Of a DNA stretch of 64,000 nucleotides, positions 12,801-24,800 are shown in pieces (position 1 is the stretch's first letter; every line of letters starts with the position of its first letter). This DNA comes from Plazaster borealis (taxonomy: Eukaryota; Echinodermata; Asteroidea; Forcipulatida; Labidiasteridae), in contig CM037474.1 of assembly GCA_021014325.1 (NCBI GenBank), positions 8,681,130-8,745,129 of the forward strand. Reading direction: 5' to 3'. The notes below the pieces were generated by a model. That model saw only the letters and a list, made by a program, of their open reading frames with translations. It did no database searches and was not told the DNA's origin. The translations under genes and the position numbers were made by a program.

Positions 12801-15800
12801 AAAATAAATGATCATGTGCAATCGATTTGTTGTGAAACGCCCTCTAGCGTCCAATGTTTCTTGCAACTAATGCCGCACACAAAGTAATGAAATAACAAAG
12901 ACTTAAGCCCTGCTCATACTTCCTGCAAACGCTTCGTGCGAAGCGAATTTTCTTGCGTCACAATTGAAAGGGCAGCACGTACTGATTATTGCGGCACCAA
13001 CATTCGCTTCGCAGGAAGTATGAACTGGGCTTTAAGCCTGTAAATTTGAAACGATATGGGTGTGTGTGGCATGGGATCGTTTGCTGTGCAAATCGTGATC
13101 GCAATGATTATGGTCAGCATATGTCAACATTTATCCGAACCGTACAAATGTGAACGTTGAACCATAAGATCTGTCACTTAACCATGTAACCATCACAGGT
13201 TTACGTATAAGCCTGCGCATTCACGGTTACTTTTTTTAAACATGTAACCGTTTCTGAAACAGTTGGCGACCCGTGTAACAGCAGTTTCATGAACAACATT
13301 TCAAGTAAAAAAACCTGTTTACACAACCTGCATGTAATCAAAAACATTGAATGCCTTCATTCCAGCATTTTGACTTTGCGCAATCACCCTGCAAAAGCGA
13401 GCATGCGCAATCGAATCGTGTGGAACGCCCCCTAGCGTTCAATGTTTCTTACAAATATTGCTGCACGCAAAGTTGTATTGAAATAACAAAGACTACGAGA
13501 GTTACCTAAAAGAAAGAAATCTTTTTTTAAAACACGAACGCTTTCACTAAGAGTTATTCCAGACCATTAAAACTAATCAAGGTACAATGTATTTTCAAGA
13601 TAATTAACGATGAAGTGACAAATCGGACCCCATGGCTGGCAAATTGTGCCGTGATTGCGCAATCACGGCTAGGAGTCAAAGACTGCCGTGATATTGGAAT
13701 TGGATTTGGATAAGTTACATACCATCGTGTACCTTATCAAATTTATTAGTATGAAAAACACATTTTTGTTACTGTGACGTCATTAGTTAATCTTTGCCGC
13801 ACCATATCTCAAGAAGTACACAGCCGATTTTCAATAACTTTTCAGTTATAGACTCCTTGGGCATTGGACCTTTAGTTCCGGCGGGGTCAACCGGAAGTGG
13901 GACCATATCTCAAGAACTACATAACCGATTTTTAATCTTTTCAGTTATAGATGCTTTGAGCATTAAAAACTGAACTTCGGTTACCGTGACCCCGGGTTGA
14001 CCTTTACTTCCGGGTAAACCGGAAGTGGGACCATATTTCAAGAAGTACACAGCCAATGTTCAATTTCTTTTCAGTTATACATCTTTTGAGCATTAAAAAT
14101 TGAACTTCGATTACGATGACCCCTTGATGACCTTTACTTCTGGGTCAACCGGGAGTGGGACCATATCTCAAGAAGTACACACCTGATTTTTAATTTCTTT
14201 TCAGTTAAAGACCCTTTGAGCATTAAAGATTGAACTTGGATTACCGTGACCCCATGTTGACCTTTACATCCTGGTCAATCGGAAGTGGGACCATTTCTCA
14301 AGAACTACACAACCAATTTTCAACTTCTTTTCAGTTATAGATCCTTTGAGCATTGAACATTGAATTCGTCGTCTGCATTCACCAGATACAATAATTTATC
14401 ATCACATTTTAGTAAAGTTCACGACTCAGCCATCAGGATTTCATGTTCTTATTTCGGCTGCGTTGGTGCCACTGCTACTCTAGGATTTATAAGAACTAGA
14501 CGCGGTCGTTGTTCAACAAGCTAATGAACATTGTTCGGACCGGAGATTATCAACACAGTCAGTAATTGACATTTTGGTACACGGTCGTTGTATTGTATGT
14601 TCAACCATACAGAAAGGAAAAACAAGCTCAACATATTTTCGGAACCAAACTTTTAGGGATTACCAATGATACTAGATTTTTGGTGCAACTTAAAAGACAA
14701 TTTCAAAAGACAATGACTTTCATTTCCTATATTATATACCTCATGAACAGATTCTTTTTTTTTTGATTAGTGGAATACATGTCACCTGTTATCCTATATT
14801 TTGCCTTGTGTACTGCTGCGACGCTTCGAAATGTAAAATAAGAGTCTTATGGATAATAAAGGATGCAGGATATTTGGATGCTTCACTGGGTGTCCTTTCC
14901 AAAATAATGACTCCCGCCTGTTTTTTAAAACATGGCAAGGTCTTGTCACAGCAGACAAGGTTGTTGTTTTCTTGGAGTTGTCAACGTTGTTTAGAATTTT
15001 CAAAGTGTGGGTCGGATGAGTTTCTATGTTTATTTTGTGGTTATTGTGAAAAAAATACAAAATGACAAGGATCTAGGCCTATGTGTTATACAACCCAAAT
15101 ATTGGATGCATTTAAATGCATTGTTGCATAACATAATCATGAGGTGAAATGTGGTATTTATAGTTTTGTACCAATCCAAATGCGCTTACTTCAATGAGAA
15201 GCTCAAAAACTGTGGCAACAACTACAAAAAGCTTTTCCGTGTCATCAAATCCATCATTCAAAACAAAGCATCAACAAAGCTTCCTGACCATGATTGCCAT
15301 GTTGAACTGGCTGAACGCTTCTCAATGTTCTTCCTATCTAAAGTCTCATCCATTAGAGAAAGTCTCTCTACTCAAATGTCTGAAGAAACAGAACCAGAGT
15401 CTTGTGCTAGCTCATCAGGGGATAACTTCACTATGGTCTCTGATTCTGCTGTGCGAGACATCATCATGAAGGCACCAAGTCCATCCTGCCTCCTTGACCC
15501 ACTACCTTCATGGATGATCAAACAGTTCTTAGATGTTCTCATCCCATCCATCACCTCTCTTGTGAATGCATCCCTAACATCTGGTGTGGTACCTGAGTCT
15601 TTTAAATCAGCCATCATTTCACCTGTCCTCAAGAAGCCAGCCCTAGATTACAATAGCTTGAAAAATTATCGCCCCGTGAGCAATCTGCCTTTCCTGTCCA
15701 AGGTTTTGGAAAGAGTTGTTGCTAAGCAGTTGACAGACTACATGTGTGACCACAACCTTCATGAGCCCCTCCAGTCAGCTTACAAGCGTTTCCACAGCAC

Positions 15801-18800
15801 TGAGACATCCCTTCTGCGGCTTCATAATGACATCCTTTGGGCAATGGAAAAGCAGGGAATAACCATTCTTGTCCAGCTTGATCTCAGCGCCGCCTTCGAT
15901 ACCATCGATCACAGCGTCCTTCTTCATCGGATGGAGCAGCTTCTTGGAGTTCATGACATCTCACTGAAGTGGTTCATGTCCTATCTGTCTGACAGATCAC
16001 AGCAAGTCCAGATTAACCAAGAGTCTTCCTCACCTCAACAATTGAAATATGGTGTTCCCCATGGATCCATGCTGGGCCCACTTCTATTTCTAATCTACAC
16101 CCTACCACTAGGAAATATTATCCGTAGACATGGCATTGATTTTCATATGTATGCTGATGACACCCATATCTACACATGTCCTACTACACCTGATGGCATC
16201 CTAATTGGGGTCTCCAGGATAGAAGATTGCATCACAGAGGTTCAGAACTGGATGTCATCTAATTTCCTTCGGCTCAATGCAGACAAAACAGAAGTATTGC
16301 TGTTTGGTTTCAGAGCTCAACTTTCCAAGTTCAACCTGCCATCTCTAAAGACTGCTGGAGTTGATGTCTCTATCCAGACTAGTCCTGTCAGAAATCTTGG
16401 GGTCATGTTCGACTCTGGGATGACCATGTCTGCTCAGGTATCCAGTATTGTCAAGTCTGCCAACTTCCATCTGGGCCCAATTTCATGGCTCTGCTTACCG
16501 CCGAATTCTGCGCTTACGATCACCATTCTCCGCTTACCGAGCAAGTGCCGAATTTCTGCGCTAGCTGTGTAAGCGTAGAATGCCTAGTAACATGGACTAC
16601 GCACGCGCACAAGCAAAAATTCCCTGCTAATCCGTGAAATACGCTTGACGTAAGCGCGGAATTCCCTGCTTCCGTAAGCGCCGATTCTTTGCTTACGGTA
16701 AGCAGAGCCATGAAATTGGGCCCTGGTCAACATAGGTAGAGTGCGAAAGCTGCTGACTGTCGAGACCACAAAGTTGGCTGTGCACACACTAGTAACATCT
16801 AGACTGGACTACTGCAACAGTCTCTTGACGGGCATCAACAAGAACCTGGAAAGAAGGCTTCATAATGTTCAAAGGACTGCTGCAAGATTGATTCTAAATG
16901 TACGCAAATACGACTCCATCAGTCCTCATCTATTCAACCTACATTGGCTCCCCATCACTCAAAGAATCATCTTCAAAGTTATGATCCTGATGTATAAAGC
17001 GTACCATAAGCAAGCTCCTGGATATATCATGGACATGCTCGAATTGAGATCTCAACAAAGACAACTTCGTTCGTCTACCTCATGCTCCCTTTTTGTTGTG
17101 CCAAGAACTTGCTATTCTACTTTTGCAGAGAGATCATTCTCTGTATATGGCCCCAAAATGTGGAATAAGCTTCCTACACAGATCAGAAATGCCAGCTCAC
17201 TCACCTTATACAAGACACTCCTTAAAGCTCACCTGTTCAAGCAGGCTTACTAACCATTCAACTGTGCCTCAGCGCCTTAGAACAAACTCTTGATTTTGAT
17301 TTTGATTTTGGCGCTCTACAAATGACCTTTGATTCATTGATTGAATTCAACCTGCCACCACCCCTGCACACCACGTTTTTTAAAGAATATGTTATTCGTA
17401 TTTTGTGGGATCAGGACTGACATTGCCTCCTTTGTGATTATTTCCTTTTAAATTAATGCTGAATTTGTAAGCATAGTTTGGGCGCCCGTCAGTTCAGATG
17501 GGGCTACTCCGACCGTGAGTTGAATTGTGCATTATGGCTTCAATTGTAGTAGCATTTTTAGAAAATTTTGAATCATTCATTTATTTACTGTGTAATAAGC
17601 CTTGGCAAGCTGCCATGGTATAGGCTGACTTTATTTTATAGGCCTTGGCAAGCTGCCAAGTAGAGGCTGACTTTATTTTATAGGCCTTGGCAAGCTGCCA
17701 AGTATAGGCCAACTTCACTTTTGTTCGTTTTGAAAAAAATTGGTAGGGCAAAATTGCCCTTAATGTTTTTTAACTTTCCCGTTCAGGCAATGATAAGTTT
17801 TGGTTGAATAAAAGCACTTTCAGCTGCAACAAAAAGGTCAATGAAGTTTCATAGTATTTTTCTTGTGTTGGTGAGAGTATAATTGTAATTTTTTTGTTTG
17901 TCAGAGCAGGGGGAGGGTTCTCAACACTTATCACACAAGATTCCAGCATACCATGGCCAATTATTGGCAATGGCTTTTAGGCCAAGGGTTTGGCAATTCA
18001 TGTTGAACGCATTCCATATTTTCTTGAAAGAGAACGCAAAATCTCGGTGCATTTTATGAGAATGTATGTTGTCTTTACTTTGTTTTAGCCAGGGTTTTTA
18101 TTGTGACAACGATATACTCAAACATTCTGTAAGTTCTAAACACAGAAAAATTTTGGCAATCCCGGCACTAATTGGTTAGAATTGAACTAGATTTCAATCA
18201 CAATCAATAACACGTGGTAATTTTTCATAGTGCACGGGAATGCAATTGCCCACATTTCAACCATTACAAAAAATTCATAGCCAGACTCTACGAAAGCTCT
18301 GTGTGAGGACACAGCAATAGTTAAAATATAGACTGTATGGTGTACAATGCATAATGTACATGTATCAGTGTCGGAGACTAAAATGCCTCACATACATACA
18401 GTTTGGTTTTTTTATTCACCAAATTTTGGGGAGCTCCCAGGATTCTTTTTGAGGAATGGTTGCCTGCCTGTACTTTGATTCCATTGGTTTTGATACCTAC
18501 TTAATTCAGTGTACAGTTGCTGAAGTCATGCATAAAAGTGAAACATTTCTGCGCCTAAAGAGGTTTAAAAAAATGTGTAACAGGGAGATAATGCTCTCGT
18601 CAATATAGCTCTATGGTATGATTACACACAAAGCAGAGATGCCAACATTGAATTCCCAAAAAGAGAAGCACCGCCGAGCACTAAAGTTTCAAGTCAGGCA
18701 TACAACTCACCAAGCCGTGGAAAGAGGAAAATTATGACATTTATGATATAAACTAATACATTTAGCAAAAATTGCTTATTGCAAAGCGGCCTTGCTTTAG

Positions 18801-21800
18801 AGGTCAAACAATTATGAATTTTATTCAGGCTTGATTTAAAAAACAATTTTTTTTTGGGGGGGGGGGTTTCATTGTTGTATCGGACTGCAATTTGCACTTA
18901 GCTTGTGCATGAAGAGAACCCTTTCCAACTAAATTCAACAAAATGCTGTGATGTCTGTTCCATTGTTTATTAAAATGAATAATGCTCACGTTTGCAGAGC
19001 AAATACGTCAGACCACCTGACCACAGCAGGCCAATCAAGTCTTCAAACGACTTCAGCAAGAGCAATTTCGTCAACTGGCCTTTCCAACCAATTCCATTTC
19101 CACCCACTAAATTCTGAACAATTTTTTTCTCGACAGTTTTCATCAGATCTTGGCCTCAATTTCGATCGATGAAGTATTTTCTTTTTGTCACTTTTATTTT
19201 AGTTGATCGATGCAGCATTCGCGGTGTTTCAAACAAACCCCACAACGGCGCGCGCTTAACTTGTGAATTGCATTGCAGATAAAAGTTATCACAGTGTCTG
19301 CTGCCGCCCACAGGCGTTATAAAAACTGCTGAACCAGTGCCTACAAAAGCAACTGTAGAATGTATGCTGTACAAGGAGCATTGTGTCTCCGTGCTACTCG
19401 TGTGTCAGGTAGGCAAATCCTGAGTGCGATAGTTTATGGGATTGGTACCTCCTAAATAAGCGCAAAGACACATGTGAATTCGCCGCTATCATCACTTTTA
19501 ACCACACGGCGGCAGTCAACATTTGTTATAGTTCTTAAATTTTATATTGTTAGTTTTATTTTGTATCATAATACATTGTTTGTAACTACATTTACACTGG
19601 GTGGCTTGTTTATCGTATTTAATTGAAGTATTATCGTAGCAGTGTATTCACGGCTCAAAATAATATTTTCTACGCCCAAATCGTGTATGTTGGCATCTCT
19701 GCACAAAGTCTAGGAAAATTTGGTAATTGCGATTACATGTAGTTCATAGGTGTTTTCTGGGTTGAGAACAAGTACAACAGAATTTGAATTTAAATGTCAA
19801 ATCCACTACCAATTCATGACTACCCTTGGTACAACCAAGTATCACTCAGCCTATAATTCCACATCCATAAATAATTTATTAACAAGTTGACACTAACAAA
19901 AGGTTGGCTCAAATTAGGGGAAAATCAAGCCCTGACGAAGTCTCCTCAAAATATTTCACATCATTTTCAACCACAGAAAGTAAAGGGGAAAATGGAGCTG
20001 ATGCTTTGTTGCACAAATATAGACCAACCATTTCTAGGCAGTTTGGCCAAATAACATGAAAACGTGTTTGTCGTCCTGAAAGAGGATTGGCTATAGATAT
20101 CTTCTGCAGGTTAGAACAGGCATCCTGTCCGTCTTGGTCTAGGAGTATTGTCGTCTCTAAGGCCTAAAAAAAAAAGAAGTTATGTTGGCGTAACTGGCCA
20201 GAAAAAATAGGGTAGGTAGGTCGGGATTCTTTTTTTTTTTTTTCCAACAGTGAAACGAAACTTGTGAATTCCAGTTAACTGTTTACCTGTTTCTACGTTC
20301 AAATCAAAACTTTAAGCCAGCAAATGTCAACACACTCTCCAGGTTTAATAGAACACTATACCCACTCTTAAGGGTCACAGAACCAGGTCATAAAACTACA
20401 AAGACATAGCGTGCGTGGCTTGTGGTTTGATTGAAGCAAGAGTATCACAAACTGAAACAATGTATAACAAACTGCAGAGGATTAAGATAAGACGTAATTG
20501 GATCTCAATAGGAGTGTCAATCATTCTCCCAGGGCTGGAGAGTGTCTGGGGCTGACATTAAAATATAAAGAAAAGGGTGTCAGGGTTTTTTTCTCACTTT
20601 CGGCTTCGTTTTGTGGTAGGAAAATTGTTTTTTTAATCATTGACAAAACTTCAGCTGGGGGAAAAAACGTTGAAAATAAATAAAAATATCCAGGGTCGGC
20701 CCGTTTTTTAGGGTCGGTCGGGTTACGCCAACATAACAATTTTTTTTTTATGCCTAAGTTTAAATTATCTTGGACTGAAACCTGAAAAAATTCTGTTTTT
20801 TCAGTCATGCAACTGAATTTATTGAGAAGCCAAGCCATGGGGTAACTTGCTAAAAGAAATTACTCTGAACAGATTATTTTAGCAAAAAATTATTTTTCAT
20901 ATAAATGGGCCTAATGTTTCATATTAAAACCACATCAGTTTTATTTTCTTTAAGTTTCAGGATCTTAAGATAATCAGGCATCTTTGACAGACTTTGAGGT
21001 AATGACTGCAGCAATTGAAGCTTACTATGTACATACATGCACATACTATCAAATGCTACTCTCACACAAACTAAAACTTATCATTCTCATACAAATATGC
21101 TTCACTAGTGTAAATTAAAGACCATACCTGACTGATGCAGAAAATATAGATTCCCAAGTGGGGAAAGAATAGCACCAAGCTGGCAATGAGCAGAGATTTT
21201 CCAGCAACCGCAAGACCTTCTATAATCACCTAAAAGACAAAAAACCAAACAGTTCTAATATAAATGAACATTAAATTAAGGTTACATGTCTTAAAAGGTA
21301 CGGTCATAGATTGGTAAATACTCCCAAAATTATGGACCATAAAACTTATTTGGTAAGAAGCATTGCAGCTGTTAATAGTATAAACTATTTTGAGAAAGGA
21401 TTCCCTTCGAAGTAATATGGTTTGACAATTTTTCACTCAAAAACATTTGAATCCAAGAAATGATTCATGCTTGAATCGTTTCTCAAATTTCTAAAGGAAG
21501 GTGTTCATACACGAATGCTGCGGCCAGAGATGCAGTTGTGACCTCGCTAAACTTGGATGGATTCAACATTCTTGTGAAAATACTGTGACAGATTTTTGCT
21601 GTTTTCTCAACAAGTAGACACTGTATTCAGCTAAAACTTACACAGGTGACTTTTATTGTATCTTTCTTGATAATTTTGCCTAAATATCAGCATTACGTTA
21701 ACAAAAACAATTTATGACCCTACCTTTAAAAAAACCAATCATTCCAACTTCATTTCTCAAAATTGTCCTACTCAAATTTGTTGCTTGATCAGGTTAGCAC

Positions 21801-24800
21801 ATTTGATGCATGCCCAAAGTTGTCTCTTTTAATAGACAATAATTTTGCTTCGAGGATAAAGAATCTTATGTATGTTTTACCCTTCAACAATGTGTGTTAA
21901 GCACGTGTGCTGTGAAAAAAGAACCACAGGCATATCACTCGGGTGGGATTTGAACCCACAACTTTTCCAATGCTAGAGCACGTCTTGCCACTAGACCACC
22001 GAGCTACCCCGCTGGCAGTTTGAATCCTATACTTTAGCAGCAGGTACTGCAAAAATTTTAATATATGATAATCCATTGTGTAGTTAAAGAGTTATGATTT
22101 TTGGGAAATATTTAACTTTGATTTAATGTAACAATGCAGGCATGTGAGTGGGTAGTGGAAAAAAAACACCTGCGAAAATCTTTTGGTTGCATAACTTGTG
22201 TGGACTTGTGGACCGTGATGCCATAACAGCATGGTATCTTGGCTAGACCCAATTTTGGCTTTGGATTTGAAGTCTAATGTTGAGCCCGAGTCCACAAAAA
22301 TGTGATCTCTAGTTGCCATAGTTTATCTTGTAGGACTTATAGTTCACTATTATTCAATATTACATGTACTGAAGCTCCTTGCCAAAGGAGCAAAGTTGAG
22401 AGGAAATTTCAAAAACAACTGGAGTGTGTATTCAGCTCAAAAGAAAGAGGTTAAAGACTCCCTATTCACTGCTCAAGCCAATTATTTCCAGGGGACTCTG
22501 TCCAAGTGCACCCCCAAGCAAGCCTTGTAAACCATCAATTCTCTGCTCAATCGTAAACACAACATGATAGCCAGCTCACAAGTCAACTACTGCCCTGACT
22601 GATCAATTTGCTTCCTTCTTCACCAACAAAGTAATGTTGGTCGCAGTGACATGGATAAACAAATAACTAGCTTAGATAAGTGGATAATCATTATCAAGTC
22701 AGACACTTAGTTAATTTTTCAGAAATCTAACAAGCTTATTTCGAAAAGTTGATAACGAACAACCAGTCCAAGTGTTGCAGTCTTAATCCCCTTCCAGCCT
22801 GGCTACTGAAGAGGCACATGCGCATTCTTGCTCCTGAACCGACTCACCTGGTTAATAAATCCCTCTCGTCAGGGGTGTTCCCTGATGCACTGAAGAATGC
22901 CATTGTCACATCAGCTTTAACCCTCTGATGGCCTACCGGTCTGCAGCCAGTAGACCGTAAACACATTTTAGTTAATTACTCATTCAAGTTTTTAGCAAAA
23001 ATAGTTGAAACCCTTTAAGTTCTATCCTCAGACAGGCCCGATTGACAAAGTCTATGACCCTATAGGCAGTGTGACTCATGGGCTCGGAATCTCCAGTTAG
23101 AAAACACTTTCTACATAGACTTGTGCACAAAAATACTGCGGTTTTACAGTGAAAACACATACTAATTAACACAAAAAATTAATTTTTGTTTATTTGTTTT
23201 TCTTCAAACTGTCTCTACAACATCTGGAAACATTATTAGCTTTGAAAATGTATGAAATCAACATTACAAAGGAGATATACACGTTTCCCGACGGTCTACT
23301 GGCTGCAGTACCTAATGGCACTCGTGTAAATCTGACAGGGGTGGGGCATCGCAGGGAGAAGCCACCTCTTCACAACAATGAGCTAAAGAATTACGGGCCA
23401 GTGTCCAACATACGAGTTAGATTGAAGATCATCGAGTGTGCTGTAGTATCTCAGTTCACTCAGCAAATGGCAGATTGTCACCTTGGGGAACCTTGCAATC
23501 AGCATACAGGTGCAAGCATAGTTGTGAACAACCATGATTAAAATCCATCACATGACATATTATGTAAACTTGACAAGCAGAGAGGAATCATGGTGATCCT
23601 GCTCGACTTGTGAGCTGCATTTGACACTGTCAACCATCAGGTCTTATTGGACAGGGGGTTCAAAGGACTAGGATTGACTGAGATTGTGTGAAGTAATGAG
23701 CCACTTCACACTTGACACTCCTACTTCTTGTGCCGATCCCTGTTTCAAACTGTGGGCAGAGGTGTGCAGGCAGGTTTCTTGCGCCTTAAAACCAGGGCAG
23801 GTGAGGCTCACCAGCCATGGGAAACAGCTCACCTAGGAGAAGGCACTCTCATTTCAAACCCGGGCAGGTGGGGCTCATAAGCCATGGTAGGCAGCCCACA
23901 TAGGAGAAGGAAAACTCAGATTCGGTCACTTCACTGCCCTGTGGGTCAGACTATTTAGTCAAAGGTCAGCTCACTGGCATCTTATTGATTATGTGATTAC
24001 CAAACAGCGAGATCTCCGCGACATCATGTTGACTCACAAAGTCAAGGGCATTGAGTCTTGATAGGATCATCGTCTTTTTAGATGTTCTTCCTCACTTGTA
24101 ACCAGGCCGTGACAACTCAGACATCGTAGTAAGCCTGTGAAGAAGCTTGATGTGGGCAAACTCAAAGATGCAGGGGTAAAAACTCAATTTCAAGCTTGTC
24201 TTGACACCAGTCTCGATCAGCAGGCTCCGGTTGCAGAGAGTGCAGAAGATATTTGGTGGGACCTGAGCGATTCCATCTACAACTGTGCATCATCTGTTCT
24301 GGGGTTCATAAAGCGTAAGAACCAGGACTGGTTTGACGAAAATGATGGAGGAGTTAAATTGCTGCTCAATGAACTGCATTCTACTCACCTCTCATGGATC
24401 AACAATAGAAAATCCTCTTCCAAAACGATTTGCATATCAACATGCAAGAAAGGTTGCACAAAACAAGCTCAGGCAGATGAAGGAGAACTGGTGGTCTCAA
24501 AGATCTCAAGACCTCCAAGCAGCCACTGACCGCAGAGAGATGAAAAGCTTCTTTAGTGGCCTAAAAGCTGTCTGTGGTCCCCGCAGAGCAAGCGGGATGA
24601 CACATATCCGCTCCGAGGGTAACACCACCTTGTTCACCGATAAAGCTGCTGTTCTTGAGCGTTGGGCATCTCCATTTCAACTCAGTTCTATGTCGCCAAT
24701 TAAACATAGACAGTACTGCAATAGATGACCTTTCACAAATCCCAATTCAGGAAGAACTGTCAGAGGTTACAAGACCAAATGAAATACACAAAGCCATCCA

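Larger units (their letters stand above)
12131..14360 (+). mobile_element. Non-autonomous Helentron-like repeat (family B), copy 1, 3'-truncated
   Basis: It starts with a 10-bp hairpin (CTGTTCCGAC and GTCGGAACAG, 12134-12158). It then shares with 45243-46896 plus 56148-57335 an AT-rich (TTA)n stretch, CGCCTAAATCCCCxTAGCA-type sequence, and CTTAGTGAATATGAAAGACT. Further blocks near 12595-13700 and a tandem of about 128-bp units at 13795-14360 are also shared. The second copy ends in CTAG followed by T after a hairpin, as Helitron-type elements do; this copy lacks that end. The class assignment is inferred from ends only; no Rep/helicase was seen. Confidence 0.6.
15165..17344 (+). mobile_element. 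5'-truncated CR1/L2-type LINE
   Basis: It holds the region just upstream of RT, the full RT domain and the LINE C-terminal region, then a short 3' UTR ending in repeated TTGATTTTGATTTTGATTTTGG and TTGATTCATTGATTGA, the simple-repeat tail typical of CR1/L2 relatives. The endonuclease is absent, as expected from 5' truncation. It lies antisense to RFT1 in intron 5 and is interrupted only by the 249-bp MITE at 16474-16722. Confidence 0.9.

Noticed and set aside
14566..15065. Two short ORFs on the plus strand
   Set aside because: No domain, no splice context, and base composition typical of intron.
21936..22010. Functional tRNA gene on the minus strand
   Set aside because: A and B boxes are visible, but acceptor and anticodon stems do not close well, and the sequence continues into a SINE body.
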